Shown: one piece after another, positions 1 to 12,070 of the stretch
Layout: each line of letters begins with the position of its first letter
How positions within the stretch are numbered: position 1 is the first letter of the stretch
Source of the DNA: Medicago truncatula
Taxonomy: Eukaryota > Streptophyta > Magnoliopsida > Fabales > Fabaceae
Assembly: GCF_003473485.1 (NCBI RefSeq)
Contig: NC_053045.1
Coordinates: forward strand, 41,520,494 to 41,584,493
Direction: 5' to 3'
Length of the DNA: 64,000 nucleotides
Position numbers and translations under genes: made by a program
Notes under the pieces: generated by a model
What the model was told of the DNA's origin: nothing
The model's input: only the letters and a program-made list of their open reading frames with translations
Databases searched by the model: none

Positions 1-446
1 CATTCCTGTGAACATCAAGCTTAAAGATTTCTTTGAATCCTAATCAGTAGTCAACTCCTTTCATTAAGATAAATGCATTTGCACAAAATTTTAATATTAT
101 CCAAGGGGAATTTTGACTTTGCTAGGGAGCCAAAAGCTTTCATGTTGCTCATATAGTTACTCAAAATGGTAAAAGTAATAGAAGATGCATGTATTACAAA
201 ATAATACGGTGAGAATTTCACGAAACAAATATTGGGATTTTCTCATGACAATAGTATTCTGTATACTTTCCCAGAAACAGCTTATATATTATATCTTGAG
301 AACTGCAGCTGCATATTAACCTTGTGAGAGTTATCATGAATAGTGAAATCTTCAAAAAGTACTGGTAGTGAAGTGTTGGCTTTGCAGGTGACGGATTATA
401 AATGTGATTTAGTTTTAGTGATCTGATATTGCTACTCCTTTTGCAG

Positions 447-3400
447 ATTGCCCTTTGAATTTTGCTGCTTCAAACTTTACACTGGCATCCTCTTTATGCT
501 CTGACCAAGGTGAGCGAGGAAAATGTTGCCGCTACATTAATGCTAATATTGCAATTTCTGTTGCTCATTTTGCTAATGCAACAAGCAACCTAGGGGTCCC
601 TCTAAATACCTCTGATATCTGCCTCCAAACCATATCTCAGAACTTGCAACTTTATGGAGTTCCACGGCTTGCAACAGTCTTCTGTGGATTCGGGACAAAA
701 ATTCGCGTTAATTATGAATGCAAGGGTCGAACTAGTGTTATGCAGATGCTGCAATCTCCCAGATTTGTGGAGGTCACAAAACATTGCAGATTGCCTCTTG
801 CAAAGGAAAGTAAATGTAAGAAGTGTGTAAACGCGAGCATTGGTTATCTGCGCCAATTAGGAATTGAAGATAATATTACACTGAGTACATGTCGTGATGC
901 TACTTTTGCTGCACTAGCAAGCCAAGTAGATGAGATGTATACCACTGATATTGCAAGTTGTTTCTTTGGCGTTCAAGGACTTCTCAGGACTCCTGGTAAT
1001 AACAGTTTAAAATAAAAAGTTTTAACGAGAATTGTTGTGACACACACTTCCTTAAGCTGTCTCTATGTACATGAGTTTATTCATTCGTTAATGCTACTAT
1101 ACATAATTATATGCATGAGACTCATTTTCATATGAAGCAATAGGATTGGATGAGATCTCTACTTTAGAATGTTATATATAATCATCATAAATGATAGCTT
1201 CTTATAAAATAAACAAGTGTTGCTCAAATCCCTTTCACGGCATGTCTAGAAACAGTACTCAAAATTAATTCTAAAATTGAATTAAGCATGGTAGAACTGG
1301 ATAAATTTCAACTCTTTTATTTTCCCTATTAAATATTAATCCCACGGCTATTCCTGTGGAGATTCCTTGTCAAAGACCAAAATGTTCATTTAATATATCA
1401 AAGACATGGACCAAATACGAAATATATCAAATGAAGTCAGTAAATTGTTACTGATAAGATTATAACATAGCTGATCATATTTTTGTAACTGTGATGCTAG
1501 TTTCAGAATCATCCCCATCATTACCTGCTCCTGAGGTTTCGCCAAGTCCACCAGTTGCTGCTGATAGCCCAAGTCAACTATTGTTAGGTCTACCAACTAA
1601 GGGAAAACACCATTCATATCACTTGGCATTAGTTCCATGTATTGCTATTGCAGTTACAGCTGTTGCTTTTGTGATGTTCATAGTCTTGATGATTCTAATT
1701 CGCCAAAAAAGCAGAGAGCTAAATGAGCCTCATAATTTTGGTAAACCCAGTTCGAAAACTGTTCCTTCTATGGCAAAATGGAAATTTCAGGAAGGTAAGG
1801 TTCTGATTTATTGCATTTTTTGCTTACTGTTTGAGGTCGTTTTTGTAATTTTTGGGAGAGGGGTGCAGGCTCGTCATCTATGTTTCGAAAGTTCAACTTT
1901 AAAGAGATAAAGAAGGCAACAGAGGGGTTTAGCACCATTATTGGCCAAGGGGGATTTGGAACGGTATATAAAGCTCATTTTAGTGATGGCCAAGTTGCAG
2001 CAGTAAAGCGAATGGACAGAGTCTCAGAACAGGGAGAGGATGACTTCTGCAGAGAAATTGAGCTTCTTGCTCGGCTGCACCACCGGCATCTTGTTACGTT
2101 AAGAGGTTTTTGCATCAAAAAACAAGAGAGGTATTTGTTTCTATGTGCTTACTTATGTTCTTTGACATTGTATATTGGCATACCTAACCCTTGTGTGCGT
2201 GTAATGGCAGGTTTCTGCTGTACGAGTACATGGGAAATGGAAGCTTAAAAGATCATCTTCATTGTATGCCTATTGTTTTCTCTGGCATGTTTAAGATATT
2301 ATTTGAACGGATTACAAATTAAAAAAACCTTTATCTCGCTCTCATGTGCATGAATTCCTATTCTAATTTTGTGTGCTTTTGTGCAACATCTAATTAGCAT
2401 CACCTTCTACCATACTGAATACGGAAATAATACATGGATGCAACAAATGAATGGCATTAAAATAGTGAGAAAACAGACAATATACTAGCTTGTTTCCCCT
2501 ACTAACCCCATAATCTCAAGTGATATATTTTGTTGATTTGCACAGCCCCTGGTAAAACACCACTAAGTTGGCGAACTAGAATCCAAATTGCCATTGATGT
2601 GGCTAATGCACTGGTAATTTCCTTGACTTTGATTGACTTTCTGCTTCATTTTTTATTCTATGGAATTTATATTTTAATCTCTTTTTCTCTCATGTGCAGG
2701 AGTACCTTCATTTCTATTGTGATCCTCCACTGTTTCACAGAGATATCAAGGCTAGCAACACTTTACTGGATGAGAACTTTGTTGCTAAGGTTGGATGATT
2801 CCCTGATCTCATTAGTATTTATTTTGCAATGGAAGAGTTCAAAACACCACAAGATTAAAATGATGTTATGTATGAATTATTCAAATCTACACCGTTCCAT
2901 TAGATGCTAGTAAAGTTTAACTAATTCATTATTCCCTATGTTGTCCAATTTCACAGATAGCTGATTTTGGCCTTGCACAAGCTTCAAAAGATGGTTCGAT
3001 ATGCTTTGAACCTGTAAACACTGAAATATGGGGAACTCCAGGTATAAAACTTTCCTTCTTCACCATGTTTCCGTTAGGTATTTTGGCCCTGTATATACTT
3101 CAAAAGACGGAACTATACCTGGAAACCGAGGGCACAAACCAGCATCATTGACGATACTGATTTCTGGATGTTTAACGCATTCCAGGTTATATGGATCCGG
3201 AATATATTGTTACTCAAGAGCTCACCGAGAAAAGTGATATATACAGTTATGGGGTGTTACTACTGGAAATTGTGACAGGAAGAAGAGCTATTCAAGATAA
3301 TAAGAATTTGGTGGAATGGGCCAAACCATACATGGAATCAGAAACTAGATTATTAGAACTAGTAGATCCCAATGTGAGGGAATCTTTTGACTTGGATCAG

Positions 3401-3730
3401 CTTCAAACAGTAATTTCTATAGTAGGATGGTGCACACAGAGAGAAGGAAGAGCAAGACCTTCAATAAAACAAGTCCTTAGGCTTCTGTATGAGACATCAG
3501 AACCAATGCACACTGAGTTTCTACAAGCTGTTGAAGACGAGGAGAGTCAAGGAAATGAGCAGAGAGGCAGAAGAAGCAAAGGAAAAATGCTCAGAAATGA
3601 AGGAAATTTTCACAGTGGGGATGGAAGATATCTTGCTTCGTCTTCAAGTACATCTCGGTCGTATTGTAGTAGAAGTTTTTTACTAGAAAATGGGTCTGCA
3701 CAGTCATCACCAAATGTATTTTCAGTCTGA
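447..3730 (+). CDS. SPARK-domain receptor-like kinase, At3g19300-like (5' end outside window)
   Basis: Probable plasma-membrane receptor kinase. Exons placed by eye: 447-995, 1507-1794, 1869-2130, 2211-2263, 2546-2613, 2700-2789, 2957-3041, 3186-3730; the joins tested keep one reading frame (for example G at 995 plus AA at 1507 gives Glu). Exon 447-995 encodes the cysteine-rich extracellular SPARK domain, starting [13 protein letters not shown] and containing [11 protein letters not shown] and TFCGFGTKI. Exon 1507-1794 has a Pro/Ser-rich linker and one membrane segment ([19 protein letters not shown]). The kinase looks intact: [17 protein letters not shown] lysine, [39 protein letters not shown]. 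The first codon of exon 447 is split (G|AT), so a signal-peptide exon must lie upstream, probably beyond the window edge. The order and sequence match the Arabidopsis At3g19300/At1g49730 type from memory. SPARK kinases include members needed in arbuscular mycorrhiza; whether this copy is one of those is not known. Confidence 0.9.
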
Positions 3731-4692
3731 AACAATTATTAGATTCTTGACTGGAGTTTCTCATTTATTAACTGTCTTCAAAATTTTGGTTTGTTAGAAG
3801 TAGGAAAACCATTAAAGAGTCCATATATGAATATTGGATTGGGAGAGATGAGAATTATATAACTTTCTCTGCTTCTATCATCTACACTGGCTTGCAGTTG
3901 CATATAAACTTTCTTTGGTCATTGTTATACCTCTTTTTAAGAAATTGCTTTAGATTACCTGTTAAATTTAAACCTACAAAATCAATGTTGTTTTGGTCCC
4001 TGAAGTTTATATTCATTATGGCAAAATGGTCTGAGAGACTAAAAGACAAATATGTGAAAAACAGAGAAATATTTTGGAGAAAATCTATATATATGGACCA
4101 ACAATTAATGACCTATTTGCAACAATCGCAGTAATGGCCAAAATCAATCAACTCCAAAACCATAAAAACTAAAAAGAATGATGTTCAAATAGGAATTAGT
4201 ATCTCAATACGTCAACATACATATAAAAACTGTTTATGACTATCAAGATTGAATCCAGGATAAAAGTGAAAAAACTATTAGTGTTACACATTCTCCCAAC
4301 TTACTGGAAATAAGGAGCACAGGAATTATACAAGGTTCAAATACATGCAGGACAGTGACTATAAAAAAACACTTACGCCCAGCATATCATGTTTACAAGA
4401 CAAAAGAAATAAATTAACAGAAACAGATGATGTGGCTAGGGAAAAGACGTATTTTCTGAGCGTTGGTGGTACATTTAAGGGTTCTCACAAAGAGCACCCT
4501 GCGGTTAAGAAATCAAGATATAGAACCTTTTTTATCGAAAAATATAGCATTAGTAATATTAAATACTACATTTTTCAATAATAGCTTTTCACCTTTGATT
4601 CCTTAATCGGTGCTCTTAAGACATATTAGGATTTGCCTTAAAAACACCAGAAAGGTTAAAACAAAATAGCAAGCAGTTTCTTGCTTAAGTTT
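3731..4692. other. Intergenic space between convergent genes
   Basis: AT-rich sequence between the end of the receptor kinase gene and the end of the NYN/LOTUS gene, which converge here. It must hold both 3' UTRs. Two open frames of about 80 codons (3892-4134 and 4345-4581) have no recognisable domain and no coding-like context. Nothing else seen. Confidence 0.6.
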
Positions 4693-6285
4693 CTAAGCAT
4701 CGACAGCAGCCAGGAATTTCCTCTTGCTTACTGGTTCCTCGTGCAATGTTACCACATCACTCACTTTCTCCAACAAATCCTCCAGCTTATCCACACCATA
4801 TCTCTGATATTCCAACTGTTTCTTGTATCGTTGCTGGTATACAGCCTCAAAACAACTTAGAAGTATCCGACAGGAATAGCTGACCAGAATCTCCTGCAGC
4901 TCACACTTAAACTGCTCAACACTGCCATCAATTTCACATCTGACTGCTCTCCCCTTATTACCCTTTCCTGTAAAACTTCTTTCATCATGTTCTTCTACAA
5001 CAACTCTTTCTTCATCTGACAACTCATCTGAAGAGCAGCTACCATTGACAACATTTGCATTCTCTTCCAGTTCCCTTTTTCCTTTCTTATCTTTCTTTGC
5101 AAGAGACACCTGAGGAGCACTTGGGCCTCCCTTCCTGTTTTTGAGATATACAAATCTGCGAGCCCCTTTCCCTTCCACAGAAATAGCATCATCCATTTTT
5201 TTGAAAAGATCGACCAACTTGAATGCCCCATAATCAGATATAAAAAGTGTCTTACCATAAATTTTCTGGTACTCTGCTGGAATTCGGACCAGGGGCACGC
5301 ATCCTCCAGAAAGTTCGAGCAACCTTACCAGCTGACCCTTGAGACCATTTAAATCCCCAGGCTGTACCCACATCTGGCATTCAGTATTGTCGCTATAAGG
5401 AATAGGTCCTCCTGCAACATCATTCACTCCAGATGGAAGGCTATAAGATCTCATAGATGTTGGCAAGCAAGGCATGTATGGTGAGTTATATTCCGACAGA
5501 GATTGTGATACCATTGAGAATTCCCTTGAGTTGTAATAGCTCTGTGACATCCCTCTATAAACTATCGCTTCTTCTTCATTTTGTCCCTCAGTGTTGTCAT
5601 TGTTGATATGGCATCCCATCAAATATCCAGCAAGCTCAACTGAACCTCCACGGGGTGCCACCAAAGCCTTTGAAGGGGGAACAAAACCTTCTCCACGAGC
5701 CACAATTGGCCAGTCCCAGACAAATTTACCAGCATTGCATAGAGCAGATGAAACACCAACCCCAGCAGGGATGACAAGAATTATAGTGTATCCACGCTGA
5801 CCAAGAATGTGGAGTGCTGGAGCAAAATCAACGTCTCCAGAGATTAGCATGATAGAGGACGGTGGAGGATTGTCAAGAGCAAATAAGAACATGTCAACCA
5901 AGATCGCTTTGTCAGCAGCATCTTTTCTCCCATTGGGAACATCAATCAGTTTAACACCGGTTCTCTGGCAGCCCTCTCTAAGTCGCCTCGGGAAAGAATT
6001 GAAATCTCCATAAGCAGAAAATGTCGTAACAGCTCCTTGAATTACTGGGTGCACCTGCAGAGCCATTCTTATGTTACCTGCCACATCATCTGGGCGTACA
6101 TCACTTGGAACAGGACAATTTTCAATATCCCAAAGGATAGCTACTGGACCATCTAAGGAGTTACGGTGTTGCTGGCTTAAAGGACATTGACTTATGCTTG
6201 CATTAGATTCAGTAATATTTTTCCCCTTCTGTTCCATGGAGTCCAACGACATTGTTTGTGTAGAATTTCTGCTTGGGTTAGCCAT
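4693..6285 (-). CDS. NYN-domain putative endoribonuclease with LOTUS/OST-HTH domain (MARF1-like), 530 aa
   Basis: Single-exon coding region. Residues about 46-200 form an NYN (PIN-like) domain: AILWDIENCPVP with Asp53, KDAADKAILVD around 121-131 and the acidic motif SGDVDFAP (149-156), so the metal-binding carboxylates typical of the fold are present. Residues about 313-384 form a LOTUS/OST-HTH domain (LKGQLVRLLELSGG ... YGAFKLVDLFKKM ... RFVYLKN), an RNA-binding module. The last 80 residues look like a second, weaker LOTUS-like helical unit. Animal MARF1/limkain-b1 pairs NYN with many LOTUS copies and cleaves RNA; plant proteins of this layout are mostly uncharacterised, so RNase activity here is inference. 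The first Met, at 6285, is the only good start before the NYN domain. Non-coding upstream exons at 7377-7454 and about 7576-7640 are described separately. Confidence 0.88.
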   Translation of the reverse strand: MANPSRNSTQTMSLDSMEQKGKNITESNASISQCPLSQQHRNSLDGPVAILWDIENCPVPSDVRPDDVAGNIRMALQVHPVIQGAVTTFSAYGDFNSFPRRLREGCQRTGVKLIDVPNGRKDAADKAILVDMFLFALDNPPPSSIMLISGDVDFAPALHILGQRGYTIILVIPAGVGVSSALCNAGKFVWDWPIVARGEGFVPPSKALVAPRGGSVELAGYLMGCHINNDNTEGQNEEEAIVYRGMSQSYYNSREFSMVSQSLSEYNSPYMPCLPTSMRSYSLPSGVNDVAGGPIPYSDNTECQMWVQPGDLNGLKGQLVRLLELSGGCVPLVRIPAEYQKIYGKTLFISDYGAFKLVDLFKKMDDAISVEGKGARRFVYLKNRKGGPSAPQVSLAKKDKKGKRELEENANVVNGSCSSDELSDEERVVVEEHDERSFTGKGNKGRAVRCEIDGSVEQFKCELQEILVSYSCRILLSCFEAVYQQRYKKQLEYQRYGVDKLEDLLEKVSDVVTLHEEPVSKRKFLAAVDA

Positions 6286-7376
6286 CAGTGTACTAGAAAA
6301 CCAGAACTTCCTGCGCAGGATTGAAAGAAGACATCGTTAGATAAAAAAAAAAAATATAAAAAAAACAAGATAGTGAGAAGGTAATATTATAGGCATGGAT
6401 ACTCTATCCACAAGATTCAAAATAGGTGTAACCGTTACAGTAGCACCATAAATGTCAAAAAAGACATGTGGAACCACGAAAGAAATTTGTTCTTACGTCC
6501 CATTAGAAGGTTAACAAAGTCAAAAAAAATTATCAAGTATTAACACGGTGTACCAAATTGTAATTAGAACCACTAGAACGGGAATCTGAGCTGATGCAAG
6601 GGTGCACGACGCAAAACAATGGTGACGTATAACGATGCCAAACTAATGACTAAAAGATCCTTGAACACTACCCCTCACCCGCCAAAAAAAATTGAATCTG
6701 AAAGACACAATAAACACACAAAATGAACTCAAAACATCACTCCACTTTATGTGCATCAGTTCAATCCATGTATCCAATCTATATTAATGGATGAAATAAG
6801 ACTGCAACCTAGCCTTGTTCATATTCCCATCATTATACCGGTATGTTATCACTTATTGATGCACCCGCAGAGTGATTGAAATCAACATTAACATCCAAAC
6901 AAAATTCCCAACCCTCACCCACCCTGTAGCATCCCATGCATTAAGAGTCCAAAATCCCATTAGATCAAGATTAACAACCCAGATAAAAAGAAACATACTT
7001 CATGCAACTTCTAACAGTAACACCTATCTTCACAACAAAGCAATCAAAACCAGTAACCAGTAAAAAAAGAATCAAATTCCAGTATTCCACAAACCTAGGT
7101 CTAGCAAGATAAAATTTTAGAGCAAAGCATAATATATTTCAACATAAAACACCAATTTACATTCCAAATTTCTCACCTTTATAGACTACTAGGCATAAAA
7201 TCATCTAATCAGAACTAAATCGGAGCAAACCAAAAACAAAAAAATCATATTTTTTTAGCAAAAGCAGAGAACTCAAAACCCAAAATCTCAAACCAAGTTT
7301 TATGCATAATAATCCATATAATTTTATTGAAAAGAAAAAAAACAAAGCGTAATGAAGAAAATAAAGAAAAAAGTAC

Positions 7377-7454
7377 CAATAATTAGTGGCAGTAAATGGA
7401 GAATTATTGAGGAATCAAATCCGATGAAGGTGAAACCGTGATTGAGGTGGTGTT
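7377..7454 (-). other. Probable 5' UTR exon of the NYN/LOTUS gene
   Basis: Read on the minus strand, this stretch is preceded by CTTGTTACAG (acceptor) and followed by GTACTTTTT (donor). The coding exon has a matching acceptor CTGCGCAG just upstream of it, at 6311-6318. A further 5' exon probably ends at 7576 with donor GTAGT and begins near 7640. Assignment rests on splice signals alone; a cDNA would decide it. Confidence 0.55.
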
Positions 7455-7529
7455 CTGTAACAAGAAACGCAAATCAATGATCAAATCCCGAAGAACAATT
7501 AAGGTACAAGAATCGTGTGATTATTTTAA

Positions 7530-7533
<4 letters not shown>

Positions 7534-7572
<39 letters not shown>
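7534..7572. repeat. (GA)n microsatellite in a 5' UTR intron
   Basis: About 19 uninterrupted GA units on the plus strand, so (CT)n in the sense direction of the NYN/LOTUS gene. It starts a few bases inside the first predicted intron, directly after the donor at 7575-7574. It is likely length-polymorphic. Confidence 0.9.
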
Positions 7573-7573
<1 letters not shown>

Positions 7574-7740
7574 ACCTGGTGTGCGTGTAAATTTGAAGAA
7601 ACAAGATTTAGGACAGAGGTTGAGTTAGGTCGGTGCGTTATTTTATAGTACTGGATGAGAATGAATGGGAGTGAAGTAATTGGTGGGTGACTTCAAAAGT
7701 AAGGGTTTATTTCTTTTCTAAATTTCTTGCTACTCAAAAA

Positions 7741-7868
7741 TTGGAGTGGCAAGACTACTAATTGAAAAAATCACTTATAGTATAAGCGCTTATTATATGG
7801 ATGATTGGAGTGGCAAGGCTACTAAATGAAAAGATCGCTTATAGCATAAGCGCTTATTCTATGGATGT
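7741..7868. repeat. 64-bp tandem duplication upstream of the NYN/LOTUS gene
   Basis: Two direct copies, 7741-7804 and 7805-7868, each starting TTGGAGTGGCAAG and ending near CGCTTATT.TATGGATG. They differ at several positions, so the duplication is not recent. It lies about 100 bp beyond the inferred transcription start of the divergent gene. Confidence 0.75.
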
Positions 7869-7871
7869 TTT

Positions 7872-8330
7872 ATATAGCTTGGATTTCTTCTCTGGAGAAT
7901 TTCTACAAACTAAACATTGATGGTTCTATATTATCTCAATCATCATCCGTTTGTGGAGGTCATATCATGAATTATGTGTTAAGCCTGACCCGCTTGCGGT
8001 GGTTCATCTTTGCTTAACTTTAGGGTTTTTACTATGCTCTTTTTAATATTCTTGTTGAGTCTGACTCGCTTGCGGTGGTTCGTCTTGTTGCAATGAATAT
8101 TATTGCTGATAGTTGAATTCAACCTCTCCTTTTTGAGATGCTTCGTCTGATCCACAACATTGATTGGGTGATTACCGTCGCTCGTGTTTATATAAGCGCC
8201 AACAATTGTGCTAATTTCCTTGCAAAGTTTGGTTAAAGCGGACCTTTTGTTTGCTCCATTCTTAACGTTTCTCCTTCCCATATGCGTCTTCTTCTTTGGT
8301 TAGATGTTATAGGGAGTAGTATTGTAACAT
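7872..8330 (+). pseudogene. RNase H (RVT_3 type) relic of a LINE-like retroelement
   Basis: The plus-strand reading frames spell scattered RNase H pieces: KLNIDGSILS near 7910, then ESDSLAVVRLVAMNII near 8055-8100 and FEMLRLIHNIDWVITVARVY, ANNCANFLAKFG near 8130-8235, ending SHMRLLLWLDVIG near 8280-8315. This order and wording match the RNase H domain at the 3' end of plant non-LTR elements and its stand-alone relatives. Stops and a frame change interrupt it, and no reverse transcriptase is visible upstream, so it is a dead fragment. A 100-codon minus-strand open frame at 7979-8281 is its antisense shadow. Confidence 0.65.
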
Positions 8331-8427
8331 CCCACAATTTTTTCATAGCTAAATATTCTTCGCCTTACCCTTCCTTAACCTACTTAAATGAATTAAAGGA
8401 TAAACTGATTAGTAGACCAAGAAATAT

Positions 8428-9070
8428 GGTGGCATTTCACATGGGAAAGGTCAATCCTTTCCCACCATGGAAAAGTTGGATTCAATAATTAGATTAAGTG
8501 AAGAACATATTCTCAACATGCTCTTTCAACACTAGATTTTTCTTCACACTATCTTCCAACAATTTTAAAAATTTTGAAAATTAATTTCCAGAAATTAAAA
8601 AATAGTAAAAAATTCAAATAATTTTTTTAAAAAATTTTGTAATTCATTTATTGAATGATTAGAAAAAAAATTGAAAATTTATTTATTTATTTTTCAATAA
8701 AAATAAAATTCTGGAAACTAACATAAGTTTTTATTTTTCTAATTTTTTTTAATTTCATAATAAAATGAGATATTCTGAAAAATAAAATAAAAATCCTAAT
8801 TTCTTTTAAATTAAAGTTTTTTATTTTCAAAAAATATTATCTATTTTTATGTTTTTATACTAAAAAAAACATTTATTTTGAAAAAAACTTTTTAGAATGT
8901 TTGAAAAAAAAAATCTGCTCCTTTTTTAATTTGGAATAGTAGTAAAGGTGTAAACAAAAATCTAATGTGGAGAGAGTATGATAAAATTGTTTTATTGATT
9001 TGATCTAATGGTTAAATACCAACTTTCTTATGGTGGAAAAGGATTGACCTTTTCCATGTGAAATGCCACC
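8428..9070. mobile_element. Non-autonomous TIR element (MULE-like MITE), 643 bp
   Basis: The ends are inverted repeats of about 41 bp with about two mismatches: GGTGGCATTTCACATGG at 8428 and its reverse complement ending at 9070. The flanking 9-mers, AAGAAATAT on the left and AAAAAATAA on the right, agree at 7 of 9 positions, which fits the 9-bp target duplication of Mutator-like elements. The interior is AT-rich with no coding capacity. Confidence 0.78.
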
Positions 9071-10641
9071 AAAAAATAAGCAAACCCAACTAAACTTAGG
9101 ACCAAAACCAAGAAGAGGAAGAAGAAGAATAAACACAAAGGTAATGGTTAATATTAATCAAGGGTAAGAAGGTAAATTGACACAATCGTTATAAATATGA
9201 GACATTAAGGTTAGAAATCAGAATTACATAATTTCTCTCACCATTCTCTTTCACGGTTCTCACACCCTTTCACCTCAAAACCCTCGTCCTCACCAATTCC
9301 TCCAATTTATTTGATCAAATACCACGTGCAAGTATAATTTATGATGAGTAATTCATTCTAGGGTTGAGAAGGCCGAGATAATGAAAATTCAATGGAGTAT
9401 TATGGAGAGAAGATTTTAGGGTTTCAAAGAATTGAGAAGATTTGAGAAAGTTAGAGATTAAATAAGAATCAATGAGCAATGGAAATAGGAGTAACATCAT
9501 CATAGAGACTTAAAGGTGGGTTTCTCTTCCCCTCATCCCTCGTGCAAAATCTAAATTAACTAATTTAGGGGTTATGGAAAATGAAATTAATTGATGAAAA
9601 GTAAAATGTTCTTTATGCATGTTATATTTTAAGAGTTGAAGTTGTTGCGTTGATTGTTTGTGTATTTTTACTAAATTGATTGTGCGTGAATGATAACATG
9701 ATTGAAATGTTTATTGATTTAACTACTGAAATAATTTGATTGATTGATTGGGTTTTTGTGGTGGAATGATTCTTATTGTATATGATAAGGAAATTATAAA
9801 AACGAGCTAGGATTTTCTAAAATTTACTACATAAAATAGAATTAGTGTGTGATTTTTAATAATTTATTGATTTTAAATTTTTAAATGGGACCAATTGCAT
9901 AAGGTGCATTATAAACTGGCTACCTTCAGTAAAATAATAAAAAATGTTTGATTTCATATGACCATTCAATCATAGGTTTATGGAATGCAGTTATGGAATT
10001 GATTTCGCAGATCAGTTTTAGTGTTAGATTTTTCTAAAATTGATTACTTTGAATTTGGATATTGGACAAAATGCATTGTCTTCGTATGTGTATTAGTCAT
10101 ATGCAGAAAAATTTATAAAAATTTCTAACTTCAATCTCTATGTCGCTCATGGCTTTGATTGACATATGTTATATGTCTTTCTAAAAGGTCTTGAATGGTG
10201 AATGTTACATGAAAGAATGATAATTGACCTAAATCTGAATTCTATGTGAACTTAGCCATTTCTTGTCTGCGATATGTTAATGTCTCATGATTGTTTAGAT
10301 AAATGGTAAGTTTATGTGGGAATATTAGTATTTGTCCTAACTAGGTGGATCCTCCGTCTACGATAGGACGTGTAAGAAGGGGTAAACAGGGCACTCTGTT
10401 TATCAGAGTTAATCTATCTCTGTCTTACCAAATAATTTCTAGAATGGTTTAGGTTATCAAGGTTTTCCCACGCTCGGTAACCCAAGGATTGTTTATATTA
10501 GTTATAAGTGTTAATTTTAAGAATAAGTGATTGTATACTAATGTTAACTGTGAATAATTAACTTATGTCTTTTAACCGAGTATATTTAATTTCCTGATTA
10601 TATTTACATCTCATTCATAGAATCAATTTTTAAAAACACTT
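9071..10641. other. Gene-free AT-rich stretch
   Basis: No open frame of note and no recognised domain. 9220-9300 is pyrimidine-rich and UTR-like, and 10340-10500 has a less AT-rich patch (around CTACGATAGGACGTG), which could be non-coding transcript or old repeat sequence. Nothing could be assigned. Confidence 0.4.
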
Positions 10642-11394
10642 GGGTGTGTTTGGTTGTGGAAAGAAAGTGTGAAGAGAGAAAAAAGTGAGAAAGAGTTTGA
10701 AAAGAGAGAAATAGATGAGAAACAGAGTAGATTTGATATATTGTTTGGTACATGAGAAGAAAGAGAGAAATAGAAGAGAGAGAAGTGTGTTTAATTTTTG
10801 AAAAGACTAAAATATCCTCGTATTAAAAAACTATTACAATTTATTATCTTAGTAGTTTAATTTTATATATAATTTTTTGAAGAGGATTTCATATATAAAT
10901 TAATGCAGTTTTTTTATTCTAATTTAATTAAGAAATTGAATTGATTATTTTTACACAGAAATTGGACTACTTCTTGATTAATTGTTTAAAATATTTTAAC
11001 GTAGTAAATTAATTAAATCAATTCATTACAATAGTTTTATCCAAAAAAAATACTAGATAATCATACTATTTATTTTCACTAATCGTATGGTTTTTTTAAG
11101 ATTATTTGTTATTTGGTCATAAAAAAAAACTGTTATTTAGCCTTTCAAAAGTAACAAGATGGTCAATGTCACTGTTATCTAAGCAAGGGCAAAATTGAGA
11201 AATGTCCAAAATAACAACAGCTCCTCCCCTTTCTTCGCTTCCATGGAGAGAAAGAATATTAACGTGGGACCCACTGATTTTTTATCTCTCTCCCCTATTT
11301 CTTCTCTCACCAAACAGCTTTGATGGAACACTTCTCTCCTTTCTCTCTCCCTTCAACTTCTCTCTTCTCATCTTCTCCTCAACCAAACAGCCCC
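10642..11394. mobile_element. PIF/Harbinger-type MITE, about 750 bp
   Basis: The left end, GGGTGTGTTTGGTTG, is mirrored by CAACCAAACAGCCCC at the right end. The right flank is TTA and the left flank CTT, so the TTA target duplication expected for this family is only partly preserved. Just inside the ends lie purine-rich (left) and pyrimidine-rich (right) arms that would pair as a long hairpin. No transposase is present. The open frame 11202-11471 lies in the pyrimidine-rich arm and is not a gene. Confidence 0.65.
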
Positions 11395-12070
11395 TTAGAG
11401 TCTTTCAACTCTCTCACACTACAAACTTCTTCATATTAAACACTTTTTCTAAAATCATTTGTAGGATTTGAGATCTAGTTTATCAGGGTGTTATAAGATA
11501 TTGCAAGTTTGGTTTCTTTCAAGGATCTTGGTGGAGCATCAAGGATTTAAATCAAAAGGAGGTATTTTTCACCTCAAAAGGTAATTGTGGAGGTTGTTTC
11601 TCAAACAATACAGGTTCAAAGGGATCGAAGCGGGGACATATCAAAGAAGATTTCTTGGCAAAGAAGATTGAAAAGATTTCAGGCAAGCTTGAGATTCGAA
11701 GACCTTGGGATAATCTAATTTCAAAAGAGCTTGAAGATTGGATGCTTTATGTGATTGCCTAGGATAGAAAAATCAGATTAGGAATTGAAGGAATCTTTGT
11801 GAGCATACACTTGTAAACATTTTCAACATTTTATTGGAAGCATGTGGAATAGACGTTTTCTTTTACGAAGAGATGATGTACCCTTAGCAAGGACAAAAAA
11901 GGGGAACTTCTATAAACATATGGTATTCTCTTCTCCTTTATCTCTTTAATTTCAATAATTAACTTTGATGTATGATGTTTATTGATTATCTTAATTACCA
12001 CATGATTGTGATTGAATATTTTCCAAAAACCTAATTTCCACTGATCATTATTGTGATCAACATATCACCA

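Noticed and set aside
1-446. Search for the signal-peptide exon of the receptor kinase
   Set aside because: No ATG-led hydrophobic frame with a proper donor was seen; the exon is probably left of the window.
4345-4581. 78-codon open frame between convergent genes
   Set aside because: No domain, AT-driven composition, no splice or start context.
7979-8281. 100-codon minus-strand open frame
   Set aside because: It is the antisense of the RNase H relic and has no domain of its own.
11202-11471. 89-codon open frame rich in Ser, Leu and Phe
   Set aside because: It lies in the pyrimidine-rich arm of a MITE and reflects base composition.
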